Assembly: GCA_014871385.1 (NCBI GenBank)
Contig: CM026426.1
Coordinates: forward strand, 38,533,799 to 38,597,798
Direction: 5' to 3'
DNA from: Ceratodon purpureus
Lineage: Eukaryota; Streptophyta; Bryopsida; Pseudoditrichales; Ditrichaceae
Length of the DNA stretch: 64,000 bases
Both the position numbers and the translations under genes were made by a program. This document shows, piece after piece, positions 37,201-50,600 of this stretch. Position 1 is the stretch's first letter. Each line of letters opens with the position of its first letter. Under the pieces are notes generated by a model. It was not told the DNA's origin. It saw nothing but the letters and a program-made list of their open reading frames with translations, and did no database searches.

Positions 37201-39792
37201 ACGGTGGCCAGATCCCACAAACCAGAGCGTGTTGCAATGGCAGTAAAGGCGGCCGTTGAAGGCACCCCGTTTCACTCAAGGGGATTGGGACTTGAAGGGG
37301 AGTTGGATAGGACGCAAAGTGTTAGATTCAGTTCGAAAGTTGGGCGGCGAAGGGCTGCGCGATCTCACAGGCCCGACAAGGACAGCCGTACAATCAGGAG
37401 GCCACTTAGATTCCAACCACCACTTCCAGGGAGCCCAGGTCAATTGAGACAAGAGCGGGACGAACCAACCCCAGTCGGAGAGCAACGAAATATTAATTCC
37501 AGCGCGCCTATGCGCCAGTCTGAAGATAGAGTTGCTGATCCACAGAGGGCGAGCTTCGTTTCACCGTTCCACACCGCTTCCCCATTAGAGAAAGAGATAA
37601 CAGCTCCCAACACAACATGTCAACCAACGCCAGCGTCTTTATCTCGTCCCAATCAAGAATACATGCATCGGAGCAATGTCGCAACTTCACGATCTCAAGT
37701 AGCGCCGAGGACATCACCTCGGCCTAACGTCGACAGCTCTTTGACACATTTCACCGACCTGCAGCAGCCGAGGATGCACCATTTGATGGCGCCGGCGCCA
37801 TCACCTCCGGCCAATCTTAGCAGCTCTCATCAAGATGTCAACCAACAATATAACTACCAAGCGGCGCCGGCGCCATCGACTCCGGCCACACTAAGCGGTG
37901 GCTATCAAGATTGCACCCAGCGGAATCACCGTCCTATGGCTCTGGCTAATCAAAGCAGAGCCCAGCAAGTAGACAACCAGGAGAGTCACCGACCAATGGC
38001 GCCGGCGCCATTGCCCCCGGCAGATCTGGATAGCCCTTATCAGGCTTGCTCGCAGCAAAGACATCCTTCAATTGCGAGGTTCGAATCCCCGCGTCCTGAT
38101 GGCTGTCCTCCCACCTATCAATCTCCTCTTGGTCAACAGGTGGCGCCGGCGCCAAAGGCAGATCCTATCCGGGACAGCTCTTTTCACAACAACTTTACAC
38201 CACCGTTTCCTCCAATGGCGCCAGCGCCACATCATGCCTCCCAATACGACACACATGACTCTGGGCGGTTTCCTACACAGCAGTCTACAATTGATCCGCT
38301 ACTTAGTGCAAGTTCCATACCAATACCTACGCGGAATCCTCTCGAATATGGGAGAAGTGCAAGTACCTGGGAAATTGGAGGAACGAATAATAGAAACATG
38401 ACCCAGCAATATGAGCAGAGTCATAGAGATCGGTACAATGATAGTTTGACGTATAGCCAGGCGACTTTGCATGCTCAAGGAAGTGCTTTACATCCACCCA
38501 TCGGACCTTCGAGGTACGAGCAGAGTCCCTACCCAAATGGGTATTCTGACCAAACGTATGCACATTATTCGAACCCCAGAGTCCGTTCATCTGCAAGGTT
38601 GCAGTCCATGGACTATCCGAGGGTAGGTCCATTCCCATCGAGTCCATTTCGTACACTGGACGATTCGCAGACACCTCCAAAATGGGAATCGATTCGTCAT
38701 TCGTATACTTCATCACCTTGCTATCTGCCAGAGACTGATACAAGGTCTGGCCAAGCGATGAATGCCAACGGACAACAATATGACCGTACTCCTCAACCTA
38801 GACGGCAGTCAGAAGATATGAACTGGAACACGCCTCCACCAATGTATTGTAACAATGACATTAACTCGGGAGCCCCTTCGAAGGATACGGGAGCACTTTA
38901 ATTTAACATGCCGGTGTACGAGATGGATACGGATCACAAGCTATGGGCAATTCGACCATGCCTTCCGCATGAGAATCCGCGATGTTCTGCTATGGTGTTT
39001 CGTAACGGCCGCTAGGAGACCTGCGGGCGAAACATCAAACCAGATGTCGATTCAAGTTTCGCAGCACCATGTTTTTATGGTTGTAGTGAAGTCCGGTATA
39101 AGAAGAGTTTCCAAAACTTCTGGTTCTGTGCAACTTCTGCACGAGAATGCGTTAGTTCAGACCATGTTCAGCTTCTCAAGGGAAGAAAACCACCTCCGCT
39201 GCCTACCATCTGGCGAGTCGAAAGTGGAACAAAACTGACAATTGCCGAGGCAGCTTCATTAGGGACCGCGGGGTTTACACTGGTTCACAAAGCAGCATCC
39301 CCTAATGGAATTGCAGGCAGTTCCCGTAGATGTCCAGATGATAATCGAAGGGCAACCAGACAGACGCCAAATGAATCAACCAAGAGGCCGCTGCTTCGTA
39401 ATGGCCGGCGAGTGATTAGGAGATCGATGAAAGAAGTGGGAGAAGCTCGAAGAAAGGAGGGCTTATTGATGCGGACACAGGTACAACTGATCGAGCAAGA
39501 CGACGGAAATTGTACATATCGATTTTCGTTGCACACTGTATCAAGGACATCGAACAAGCCCGTCACTTACACAATTTCGATTAGCGAATTTCCGTCCTGC
39601 ACTTGTGATTACTTTGTGGGCAGCATATCGGATATCAAAGCCGGTCATTTCTTCTCGACCTGTAAACATATGTATCATATTTAAAACGTTTACCTAGACT
39701 TGCCTTTAACGGATGAACGCCCTCATCAGGCCACACTGAGCAAATCTGAAGTGGAGGATATTATCACAACATGGAGAACGACTAGAAGCTGA
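34246..39792 (+). pseudogene. MULE transposase of the giant element (frame with four stops)
   Basis: Mutator-like transposases cut and join the element at its terminal repeats in the nucleus. Exon 1 (34246-34539) joins exon 2 at 34657 (GT donor 34540, AG acceptor 34655-34656), giving NFPE-ILTMVVS in frame. A Cys/His finger (about 35670-35940, ending HTGNHSHP) resembles WRKY/GCM-type MULE fingers. Catalytic residues fit D (36391, FDHIKRVHNW), D (36589, FMADAAP), CYFHFVQS and E (37021, NLCEPVHSS). A Pro/Gln-rich disordered stretch (about 37.4-38.9 kb) with MAPAP repeats separates these from the SWIM finger CTCDYFVGS...CKH (39.60-39.67 kb). The single frame runs to TGA at 39790 but contains TAG 36853, TAA 38899, TAG 39013 and TAA 39682. 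No frameshift occurs. It is either a recently dead copy or decoded by unusual means. Confidence 0.75.
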
Positions 39793-40923
39793 CCCCATTT
39801 TCAATATGTAGGTTTTTGAATGGCGCCGGCGCCATTTGAGTGCTCATTTATGTTATTGAACAAATTTTTATGAACTCGGTTTTATATTGGTTTACAGGTC
39901 AGGTATTGGTCCATTGTTGACGGAACCTGAATCAAGTTTTGGTTCATTGTTGAGGGAACCACTATCCTAAAGATCGAATTCAAGATTGTCTCTCATTCCA
40001 TTCTTTAGAAGATTAAAAACTTTTTAACCACGTACCTCTAGCGAAGATCCTGAAAATCCGAAGACAAGTATCTGATAGGAATATGCGGCGGGTATTTGGA
40101 ATCCCTTTAAACAAGCCAGAGTTAGAATCCTACCTCAGGGTCGAGATGGCGCCGGCGCCGTATAACATATTCTCCAAGGTGCCTTGATGAAGACGTGCAG
40201 AGACTCTGATGAACAAGCATGCCAAATCAACTGGTGGTCTGATTAAAATTTAAGAATTTCTGGCCCCAATCGGAATCCGAGCTCTCGTTGAGGATGGCGC
40301 CGGCGCCATTATTCCATCTGAGTTCAAATGAAATGACAAGACGCTACTTTAGAGTAATTTGAATTTATAGGATGCTTCATCGCAACCCTGGGATCAACGT
40401 CTGATGGACCTTAGGATAGGTCATAATTGGAATTCCTGGTGGCGACAAAAACTTCTCTCATATCCGCTATTTACCTTTTGTCCTTACCCTATGTTAGATC
40501 ATCATATTTGAACTACTGCACCGATTTGGATCCGTTAAGTTTTCCACCTGATACAATCGCTAACTCGTAGTGCTACTTTAAATTTCACTTTTCCTGAACA
40601 GGGAATAAATAGCGGGAGTCTAAAATAATTTAACAACTCTTAGTGTGTAATGAAATAAATTTGGCGCTGGCGCAGTCTCACACACTATCTTGGAGATTGA
40701 GCTCGATAATGGTTTGGAGAACTACGGCAGCATTGGTATACCAAGCGCTTCTCTAGTTACAATAAAAGCTCGGTAGTGTTCACTCATTCTCGGATTCTGG
40801 TCGACAATTGCCTTGATATAGTTCGATTGAGAGTTGCTGACCCTTATATTTGAGACCTCCCGCGTGCCTTAGCATTCTCCTTTCTGTTGTGAAGGAACTA
40901 GCATCCCGCTACCAGTACCCACC
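39793..40923. other. Spacer with four palindrome copies
   Basis: Palindromes start at 39821, 40147, 40295 and 40662 between the transposase and the first RING gene. No gene is seen. The last 200 bp probably hold the RING gene promoter. Confidence 0.5.
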
Positions 40924-41967
40924 ATGTCTTCGGACCTTTCGTTAAGGATTTCTCCTAGGCCGTCTAGGATTGCAGCGATTCTGGCTAACAAACTTAGACT
41001 AGCCAATGACGCCGGAGGAATGCCTGGGCGAGCGGAAGTGAGAGAGAGAATGTTGAGAGAGGAGTTGGAACAGCAGGATCCGACCCTTCCAGAGGAAGGT
41101 GAAGTGGGCTCGGAAGTAGCCGAGCTTGAGGGAATTCTCCGCGACACTCATAGTCGGTATCTATTATGCGCGAAATCGGTGAAGGCTGCATTGACCCAAG
41201 CGAACAACATTGATGCCACCACGGTCGACCATGAGGTTCGACGGGATACAAGAGCGAATCTCCTCAAGCTCCGGGAGAAGCTGGCCGAACTGAAGCATGA
41301 ACGGTCTCGAGCGGAAACTAACTTAAGGAACCACGAGGATTTTCCGGATTTTTATTCACTGATAATTGTTGCTCCTGGAGGCTGAACGGGAGACAGCGTT
41401 TTTAAGTGAGGTGTTAGATGAGCAACGGGCAGAGAACAAACTTGTCGAAGACGTTTTGAAGGACTATGGGCTCCACACGCACCTGACTCTGTCAAGGAAG
41501 GTCCATTATCCCAGAGTTCCCGCAGCCGATGACGGGCGCAGATGCAAAATTTGCAACCAAGGGTTTCCAGCAAAGGAGGTTTTGATTTCACCGTGTGGTC
41601 ATTTCTATCATATCTTCTGCCTGGCCATCCGAGTCGCTGTTTACAAAGATTGCTGCTGCCAGACTTGCAGGGAGCCATTTCCTCCATGCTGGTTGAGAAA
41701 TTTTGGATTTCCGTCAATTGTCCAGACGGAGACCGAGAGCGAAACCACCTCGGCCGGCTCGTCATCAGAGGACGGCAGTAGGAATGGTGCGATTAGATGC
41801 TTGCTTTTCTCATGTACATAGCATGTTTATATGACTTGCATGTTTCATCATATCAAATCACGTCTTATATTTCTATGGCTTCAACAGACGAGGACAGTGT
41901 CGGGAATGTATTTGCGAGTCAAGACAACGATGAGAGGTCCAACGGGGAGAGTCCTGACGCACCTTAG
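40924..41967 (+). CDS. Coiled-coil RING-H2 protein, cargo paralogue 1
   Basis: The start is MSSDLSLRISPRPS at 40924, followed by charged coiled-coil sequence (LREKLAELKHERSRAE). The frame changes by one base near 41365 and continues LLEAERETAFL with more coil to a RING-like finger: CKIC, then PCGHFYHIFC, then CQTC, a C3H2C3 arrangement (about 41540-41680), followed by a Ser/Glu-rich tail. A splice from 41777 (GTAGGA donor) to 41888 gives a consistent acidic end with stop at 41965-41967. RING fingers usually act as E3 ubiquitin ligases, but no substrate can be inferred. It resembles the gene at 54195-55598 (shared C..C.QGFP.K and PCW/PSPWL...FG). The one-base shift may be a real defect or an assembly error. 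Confidence 0.6.
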
Positions 41968-43202
41968 AGAAGCGCCGTAGGACACTTGATTGATTCTCCA
42001 TCATATGGTGTATCCCACTCTACCTGCATAAGTACTTGAAAGGGAACACTTATCGGAGAAGCAATGGACTCCCTATTTTGTCTCGACTGTAGCATAATTA
42101 TCAGTATCGGCGCTTTGTGTAGTTGGGTAATTTGTAGAGTGAAGTGAAGATTACTGGCCTCAGAATACTTCCCATTTTTTCACAGTTCTACATAAGTAAA
42201 GTTGAGCTCTACCAGCTATCTTAGTACTTATAAAGTTGATCATATGGTTACTCGTGACGGCTGAGAAGAGTGTTTTTTTAAATATTACATGTTACATTTC
42301 CTGGACTCCGATTTGCATTTATGTCGAAATACGTACGACGATATGCGTGATACAAGTAAACGCTTACTGATTTCAAATGACATTGATGCATGAATAGAGT
42401 GGTTCACCGTTATTGAATCGTTTTCAATCGCTATTTTTGTAAAAACTGTAACAGTCAAAAAGTCCGGCAGTGGACCCCTTTCCTCGCGGTTCAGCTCAGG
42501 TGCTTTATTCTCCACTTGAGGTATTGAACAGAATCACCATCTCCATGAAGGAGAATTGATAGTAATACATAAGAATCAAGACGAGATTTTATGATTCATT
42601 CCTGCGTTTGCAATGGCGTTTAATTCAAGAGACGCTGAGCAAGCGTGCCCTTTTATAAATCTTCAGAGTACCCAATCAAATCGGTCCAGTCAATAATATA
42701 TTACGAGTTTGGAGGATCTCATCCACAATTCATATCCACGGTAATTTGTTGTTGTTTGGTGTAGGATATGTTTAATAAGACCTTAAAGTAGAACACCATT
42801 CGTTTTCATGCCAGCTTCAGTAGGACTTTGTACATTCTTGAACTGAACGTCTCACTTGTGCTAATGTCTGAATTTAACAACCGTTCCCAGTTTATTGCCC
42901 AGGTTTCCAATTCGTGATCGGGGATATGATGTAACCAAGTACAGGGGAGGTGATGGCGCTGGCGCCATCACTGCGCGCTTATGAGCTGAACAATTGTAGC
43001 CAGCAACACGGCTTGGAACTGTAAATTTATTATATGTAGAAACGAGAAGTTGAACCACAAGACTGTTCAAATGACACTATTGCGACTGAGCGTGGTTCCG
43101 AAACCAAGCAACCGCTCTATGCGCTATTGCTTACAATAGCACGACACTTTGAGTGCAAGGGAATATTTTCGCTGCATTTACCCGGACGAAACTACCAAAC
43201 AC
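41968..43202. other. Spacer with one palindrome
   Basis: No gene is supported. TGGCGCTGGCGCCA lies at 42954-42967. Confidence 0.45.
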
Positions 43203-43963
43203 CTAATGATGCTTAGTCTCGGATTTCAAATTAGTCTGGATGCAAGCTTCGGAGAATCCGAGGTCCCGTGAACTGCGACACAGATTAGGATCACTTTGTA
43301 AGAGGCCCGTAATATCGGCTCCGTCATATGACATGTCTGCTTCAATGGTGCGTTCATACCCTGAGGACAACTTTGACTCACGAGCTCCGCTTGACTTGAT
43401 GATTAGCCTGTGTTTGCGTTGCTTGCATCTTACGGTGTGCTTGAGCTTGCGAAGCCACGACCCCGCCGGCTCATTGGGCAGCGTTGGTTCACGCACTACC
43501 ATTTCATCACTCCGATTGACATGGTTCGCACCAAACAGTGGCGGCGTCCCCAAGGATGACACTAGATGATCGATTCTCAACGAGGCCATTGCATCAGCAA
43601 GTGCAGCACTAGCATTGCACGACAGGTCCCCTACGATATACATCTCTTCCGTCTCTATCTTCTGCATGACTACTGGAGCATACAGCCCGAAACACTAGTT
43701 GGGTAACAATGAACACACTGATAGTGATATCGTCCCTAGCTTTATATGTGAAACTTATCGAATGAATTCGAAAATTGATACAGCTAATTTGTTCACCAAA
43801 CAAGATGTTCGGATCTGAGCTTCAATTTTGGAAACACGTAACATTTCATGACTAGATCCAGTTGATTACCTGCATTCAAAATTCTTAGGAACACCTCTTG
43901 GCTCGCACCTTGCGCCAATACACGCGACTTAATTGATGCCGTTTCAAGAATTCTAACCGCCAT
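43203..43963 (-). CDS. Unrecognised cargo gene, two exons likely
   Basis: A first exon MAVRILETASIKSRV starts at 43963 and ends at a GTAATC donor (43869). A palindrome copy (43968-43981) lies immediately upstream of this start. The main segment, 154 codons from 43667 to 43203, begins MQKIETEEMYIVGDL and contains a basic stretch (KHTVRCKQRKHRLIIK) and an acidic end. The joint between the two segments is not resolved. I know no homologue. Its position between cargo genes and its long open frame support a real gene, possibly a DNA-associated protein, but function is unknown. Confidence 0.4.
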
Positions 43964-44571
43964 GTCGTGGCGCCGGCGCCATCTGCACAAGCTCCATGAG
44001 AAGGTGCGTATATATTATATAGATTTCATTATTTTCGTAACTGCAATTCTGTAGCTTGTTTGCTCAGCAGTCTCTGGATCACTTTCATTGGGCACACAGT
44101 AGAGAATTTGTCTCAAAATTTATCCGTTTATTTACAATCCTGACACATCATTTGATGCGATAATAACAGCAAATGAGTCGTTGATCAGACAAATGCTGGA
44201 CCAGTGATAGTTCCAGATTTAAGCCGACTTTAGAATAACTAAGGCAAACGAAGTCATTCATCTTTTAGGCAAAGGGTGGCCATTGGAACTGAATTGAATG
44301 ATATATGATTTCCCAAATATAGTTTCTGCAGCAAACCAGCACGCACTTAAGATGTCCCGAGTACAATCTCTCGCTCACGGTATTGATCTGAATTATCTCA
44401 ATGAAATCAACGGGCCAGTTTGGCGAGCCCCGGTGTCTCGTTTAATCTATGATTTAAGAAATGTCCAACGACCACCACCGTAAGCACATCAAAGTTTTAT
44501 ATGCACTTAAATATTTTTGCTCGTACACATGTGGAAAGTAGGTGAACATTTTTGACGGCAACACTCATGAA

Positions 44572-44971
44572 CATTAGGTGTAATTTGGGGTCTCCAAAAG
44601 GCCGTGTAAGCGGCACGTGAGAGAAAAAAATGGGCACTGCCCGCGTACTTTTTGACATGGCACCGGCTGTGCCACCGTGGTGCCAGCAAGCGCCACGGGG
44701 GCTCGAACCAATGACCTCCCCGCGAGGCGTGTGGAGGGCACAAGCTACAGTGCCGGGCTGACACAATCTGACCATTTGGGACCAAACCCCAAGCCGATCA
44801 TTCATGTCTCAACTAATATTCCGAGGACCTTTGTTGTGAGTGCGCCACGCAGTCCTGTGCGGGCAGCAACTCTGGCATCCGCTGCCAGCGGCAGAGGTGC
44901 CCAAAGCAGGGGGTTCACCTAGAAAGGGCAGGCTTACACGGCCTTTTGGAGACCCCAAATTACACCTAATG
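44572..44971. mobile_element. 400-bp inverted-repeat element, copy 3 with different ends
   Basis: It is the same length and interior as the copies at 7200 and 27848, including GGCCGTGTAAGC and the B-box-like GGTTCGAGCCC (minus strand). Its outer ends read CATTAGGTGTAATTTGGGG and the exact complement, so both ends differ together from the AGGAGAAAAAT type of the other two copies. The TIR is about 40 bp and essentially perfect. No target duplication was found. Confidence 0.8.
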
Positions 44972-45563
44972 GTTGAGACTCGCAACTTCAAATTGTTCGA
45001 AATCAGAATGTGCACCAAAGTTAAGACCTACTTCGACTCTACACTGTTTATATCGAAACAGTGATCATAAAACTTTAATTCAAATGTGGTTTATACTCTG
45101 ATGCTGAGGCATAGTGATTCGGTATAGCTAAATCGAATGTAATTTACATTCTGCAAATTGTGTATATTCAGTACGTAGCATATTTATATAAGGGAATTTT
45201 GCGAGTTCGTCCGATATATTACGTTTTAAAAGTTGATTAAAAAGATGCCTAAATGAAATCAGCGATTGACGCCGGCGCCATCTCTCATTTCGTAATTGAG
45301 TTCATGAATACGCGATTCTGAGTATGACTTGATTGAATTTGTAGTTTTTTTATTGCATAAACTGCACCACATAACGACTGCACTGATCTTTACAATCGGC
45401 ATCTATATGGCGCCGGCGCCAAGTGGTTCAAAATATCAATTAGCGACTACGTATCACTAGTTCCAGAATCCGAGCGTCGACGCTTGTATTTAAAAGAAAA
45501 CAACTGCCTCGCATTAAAAAGCATATAGTTCATCTGAACTTAAAACCATGTAAGCCTTAGGTG

Positions 45564-46199
45564 CTAATCTAGCCTGTCTAGCGGGGTTACCCAGATTTGC
45601 CCTGTCGACTCCTTATCAACTCCTCTGACGGACTTAGTTAACACGTCGCGAAGTCTCACGAGCTCGGCTACTGTCAACGACGACAATGGGGCTTCCAATT
45701 CGCGTTGCGTAAGAGGCGGATGCCGCCTGTGGTGCACCCAAATTGCCTTGGACTTCACATACGCATTTAAGTTGATCTTGAAGTTTGCAAGGGGGTCTGA
45801 CTTTCCAAAGAGAGGGTGGCATGGATCGATGTCAATCAGCGAGTAACCTGGAGAAATCCAATCACCACGATATGAGCGAACATTCCTGGACAGATTGACT
45901 TACACGTTGCAATGGTTTTGTTCTGTCTGACCTGGCCCCGTGGATTCTACTCGGTAAACTTGCGCTTCCCATCGCGCTAATCTCCATGCCGCCCATTCTG
46001 CAGTCTCCTCAATGCTAGATTTCCACACAGACGATAACGCCCAGCACCTCCGAAGCCTATGCAGCATCTCCTTCATCGCCGCATCATCGAGGATGCATTC
46101 CTTTCGGCGATTGAGTGGAGCTCTGAGCTTCAGCAAGAAAGTTCGGACAACAACGTCGTCTGGTAATCCGTCTATGTAAGGCATGTCTACTACCTTCAT
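45564..46199 (-). CDS. Unrecognised cargo gene with two segments
   Basis: An upstream segment (46199 to about 45904) begins MKVVDMPYIDGLPDDVV and is followed by a Trp/Arg-rich helix-like region (EETAEWAAWRLARWEAQVY) ending at a GTAAGT donor near 45903. A downstream segment (about 45850-45564) includes YSLIDIDPCHPLF and IWVHHRRHPPLTQREL and stops at 45564. Phase at the junction does not fit the obvious splice sites, so the model is tentative. No family was recognised. Confidence 0.35.
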
Positions 46200-46765
46200 A
46201 ACAAGAATCTACTTCTACATGGAACCAAGAGAGGACAGACAAATGAAGAGCCTTGCAATAGCTTATATGGCTTTGTCCCACCCTGAGAAACATGCCAGCC
46301 TATAGCTGCCTTCCTAGTTCATATTAACTTGAAATACGTGAGCACTGATTGAGAAGTTCTAAAACAAGTTTAGTACAGATCCGTGGCATTACTCATCTGA
46401 GAATTGACGGTTTGGTATGCAGTGCCATGCGACGTGGCTTTTAATAGGCCTGACACTGACATTACTGTCATCGGACGTTAACTGCTCCTAGGATCTCGTT
46501 CCTGCTATATTGCGTAACGCGCCCCGACCTCGATCGTCGGACTCTGAAAAGTTACTGCCGTAGTCCAGACTTGCAGGCACAGTTTCATAGAGTAAAATAA
46601 CGATATTTAGTGGACAGACCGGCAGGCCCACCGTGACACTTCCCGGTTACACAATTCGTGGGATACCGTGTTTCGACCAATCACATTATTTGTTATTCTT
46701 TTTTAAAGTTTTTTTCTTGAAGCAAAATTCATTGCAGAGAGATAATATTTGTTAATTTTCAGCAG

Positions 46766-46981
46766 ATGAATGGCTTGCGATCACTGACATCTTGCAAGTC
46801 TCGCATGAAGGACGTGCTGCACCTTGCCGAGACATTGAGTAGTGCCGTGTATGGGTTTTTTATCGATTTTGAATATAAATTTCTCGCACCTCGGATTAGG
46901 CGTAGAGAAAGCGACCAATCATCATTCTACAGTCGGGGGTCGGAAGGCTATGCATTCAGAAACAATGGCGTGGTTCTGTAA
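46766..46981 (+). CDS. Possible small exon or gene
   Basis: A 71-codon frame follows a TTTTCAGCAG acceptor-like sequence: MNGLRSLTSCKSRMKDVLHL, then FEYKFLAPRIRRRE. It may be one exon of a gene I cannot complete. A T-run with a CATTGCAGAGAG motif just upstream (46700-46740) looks like an antisense retroposon tail. Confidence 0.2.
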   Translation: MNGLRSLTSCKSRMKDVLHLAETLSSAVYGFFIDFEYKFLAPRIRRRESDQSSFYSRGSEGYAFRNNGVVL

Positions 46982-47123
46982 CAGTAAAATACGAGTTTGA
47001 AGTACTCACAAGTTCGAGCAAATTATAAAACTTTATATCTATGAATGAACCGATCACAATGCAAGCTAAACAATGAAGAGATCCATATAGTTAACTGTTC
47101 AAGCAAACATTACGAGAGGATGG

Positions 47124-47657
47124 TCAAACTGAATTGCTTCCCCGACTTTTGACAACGTCATCGGCATTTGCAGTGGGTGGAGGATAAATGACGGTGCGAC
47201 CTGGCTGACCCTCGGCTCCTGGAAAGTACGACATCGTCAACCTCCGCCGCCCTTCAATCCTCGGAGCGTCGAGCGCCGCTGCAGATAGTCGCGTGGCCTC
47301 CGGGTGAGTCAGGTCCCTTACAATGGTATCGTGCAAGCTTAGTATTCTCTGCGCGCGTGATGGAGTGTAACGTCGCTGCATAGCGTTGCTACCTGAGAGT
47401 ACAGGTTCGAGAAGCCTTGGGTCGTCATTTGGATGAGCATCTCGCGGACTCTCCGGAGGAGTATGGTAAACCTCGTCTCCTTCCTCCAAGAACGATCGGA
47501 CCTCTGCCTCCTCCTCTTCAATCACCAATGTCCGCTTCAATGTCTTCCAGACGCCCACACTCACCTTCTGGTATCTTCGCTCCTCTAAGAGACTGACGCG
47601 GTTCACATTGCCGTGCAAACTCCGGGCGGTAGGAGAGTCCGGGTGGCGGCGATCCAT
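47124..47657 (-). CDS. Unrecognised 177-residue cargo protein
   Basis: This is a single uninterrupted frame starting MDRRHPDSPTARSLHGNV and ending KSRGSNSV. It has an acidic run (VIEEEEAEVRSFLEEGDE), a Pro-rich stretch (HTPPESPRDAHP) and charged, low-hydrophobicity composition, so it is probably largely disordered. No motif was recognised. It is one of the few cargo frames with no stop or shift. Confidence 0.4.
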   Translation of the reverse strand: MDRRHPDSPTARSLHGNVNRVSLLEERRYQKVSVGVWKTLKRTLVIEEEEAEVRSFLEEGDEVYHTPPESPRDAHPNDDPRLLEPVLSGSNAMQRRYTPSRAQRILSLHDTIVRDLTHPEATRLSAAALDAPRIEGRRRLTMSYFPGAEGQPGRTVIYPPPTANADDVVKSRGSNSV

Positions 47658-50600
47658 CTTGGAGATATGCTGACGGGAACCCCGTGATCGTGAATAAAGG
47701 AGTCTTTCCCAGAATTTCTAAAAAACGACTAGCAAACGTGCGGAGGTCGCCTTCAGCAATAGTTAGTGTATGCTAGATTTTAACCCACCAAGCGATTGGA
47801 GGCGGTACACCCGACATAATTGCATTTTGAGTTCAGCGCTCGCTAGGCTCGCACAGCCTCGCTCAGAAAGCAGGAAGTGCGCATTCATAGGCCGGAAGTG
47901 GCAAAACATGCGATACTCCTCTAAAACAATAAACAAAATGTGAGACTAAAAGAGGCATATCAAGAAAACATCCGGTTGAAAATCCAATTGGTGTTATCAT
48001 GCCTAGAGATTGTAATAACATGAACATATAAGAATTTTTGAATAAAAAAAAATTACACATGTAATTGAATTTTTGAAGTTCAATGTGTCCAATAAATTTT
48101 GGAAAGATTAACAATCCTAACACAATTAATCGCAAAATCTTGAAAAACTGAATAACTCTCTTTAAGGTGCTAAAAATACACCTTCATAGAAATATAAAGC
48201 GTCTGACCAAATTCTTAAAACTAGACTATATTACAATTATGGATTTTGGAGGTTTAATAACATGAATAATACACCAATTTAGCAAATTGTACAAAAGAAA
48301 ATTACTCACGAATGACAAGCTATTAAGCATGCAGAGAGTTTTTGTTTTGTTGAATTTTTTAATATTTTGATTATTTAAGCATTTTTTTATTAATTAGAAT
48401 ACAATCAGTTAAATGAGTAACTAATTAAGTAAAGGAGTACCAAGTTTTTTTTTTAATTATTATTATTTTTTTTAAGTTTTTAAATTTTTGATAGCAAAGG
48501 TGAATTTATTCCATTGCAAAGTAATACAAAAATACTAACTCCGGTGTACAATCGAGCCGGCATTGTAAATGATTAAATTAAGTCTCAAAAATAAAACTTA
48601 ATAGTCATAAAATTATATAATCAATCTACCGAGCGGGGTGAGACAAGCTGGAATAAAGGCAAAAGGTCATAGGTCGGACTTATTCATTGTTAAGTCATTA
48701 ACCTTCACCCAAAACAACGATATCGAGGTAGCTAGAATTGATCACAATCAATTTTGGATTTCATAGCCGTTTCTTTATTGTCCATATAATCTTTAAAATA
48801 AATAAAACTTTAAATTATCAAAATCAAGGAATTACGATGCAATAGGAGGACATATCAATATATAATCACTTGACCCAATCAATCCAATTAATTTTATATT
48901 TTTTGAAAGAATCGAATGTAATAGTTGAATTATTAATCGTCACTTAATAAATATTTTTTCTTTTTAGAATTATCATCAAAATATATAACTAAAATAATTA
49001 GTGTATGAATCAAGAAAAGGAAATAAAATCAATAGATAGAATAAAATATAAATTATGTGAATACCTAGATTTCAACCAAATACGAAAATGATAATGAACC
49101 TAAAAACTACCTGTTTCAATAACCATGACCTTTAAATTAAAATGCACGTCTTTTTTTTTGGGGAGCACATTCATATTCATTAATTTCAAGGACTCGTGTT
49201 TATACCATTTTAATTTTAAAAAAAAACCTAATGACTACGTTTTATAATAAGCATGAGGTTTAAACGAGATGTGTAAAATTCATTTATCGTACTTTCGTAA
49301 ACATGTCAAAATGTTATTAGTATTAAAGCTTGACACACTTAAGTCATAGAAATATGGTCTAAAATTAGCAGAAAATAAATTTCTTTTCAACAAATATTAT
49401 ATTTTTCAATGGAGTTGGTTTTTAAAAAATTGTCGTTTTATAAAACAAAAAATTATATTAAATCATACATTTAGATTTGATTAATACCAAGAAAAAATTG
49501 GTTTGTATGACAAATACGGTTTTACTACAAATTCATATGCATGATGTGGGATTTGAGACTTTAAAATAATATTTGATTTTACAAACTTAATGGCGTATTG
49601 CTAATTAAACAAATTCAACAAATATTAAACAACAACGTGCTTATTACAAATATTTTAAAGAGAATCAAAACTCAGTATCAGTTCATTTTTAAGACTTTTT
49701 TGTGACCTTAAATATACGAACCGAAATTGCATTTTGTAGAATCTTAAGAACTATAATTTGATTTGAATAAAAATGTTACAAAAGTCGATTCTGGTTGATA
49801 ATACAAGGCGATTTATTGTCTGTTTAACCTTTCACAAAAAAAATTAAAAAAATTATTGTCATAAAAAGGAACAGTAAGGGTTTTGTGATGTGCACTGAGC
49901 GAACTGAATATAGTGGTTAATACAAGATGTATTATTAATCTAGTTTAATTTCGAAGAATCTTAGCAATGGTCTGTAAAATCTGAATATAGTCCTTACAGA
50001 ATTTGCTCATTGTATTATTTGCAGTAATTGTATAGGAAACATAAAGTTACAATCTCGCTGATGGTTTCATTGTGAATCTAGAATTTAGAAAATGGAAGTT
50101 CTTGCATTGAATATGAATAAATGTAAATTCAAACGGTTTGTTTGGAGGAAAACATACAACGGATAGCCTTCTTCGCAACCCTCCTTTCCTTAGTAACTAC
50201 CAAAACTAAATAATAAATTTGTTTGCAGCTAAAATTAAAGTTTTTTTTACTGTAATGTTTGTTAGAATAAACGTTATTTAGCTATATAATAAGTCAAAAG
50301 TGTCTGCAAATCTTTAATTGCTTAAAAATTAGTATTGACAATAATTAAACAAAAATAATGTCTAAAAACCGACTGTAAATGACATTGTTGATAACAATCG
50401 GCGACGTATAAATCCAACCTCTAGATAGCCATCGCTACCTTAAAGCACACAATTGAAGTGATATGCTAACTAGTGAACATTTGTGAGTTAGAAAGTCGCA
50501 ATTTCAAAATTTCTAATACTCTTTTAAGGATAAATAAGTCAGCGTAAGTGATCTCTTTATGTGCAGTAGGTTTATTCAATTCGACATTTCATAGGGATTC

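Noticed and set aside
38075-38100. Perfect B box GGTTCGAATCC inside the transposase Pro/Gln-rich region
   Set aside because: It lies in a continuous coding frame (ARFESPRPDG) and no tRNA folds around it, so it is probably coincidence.
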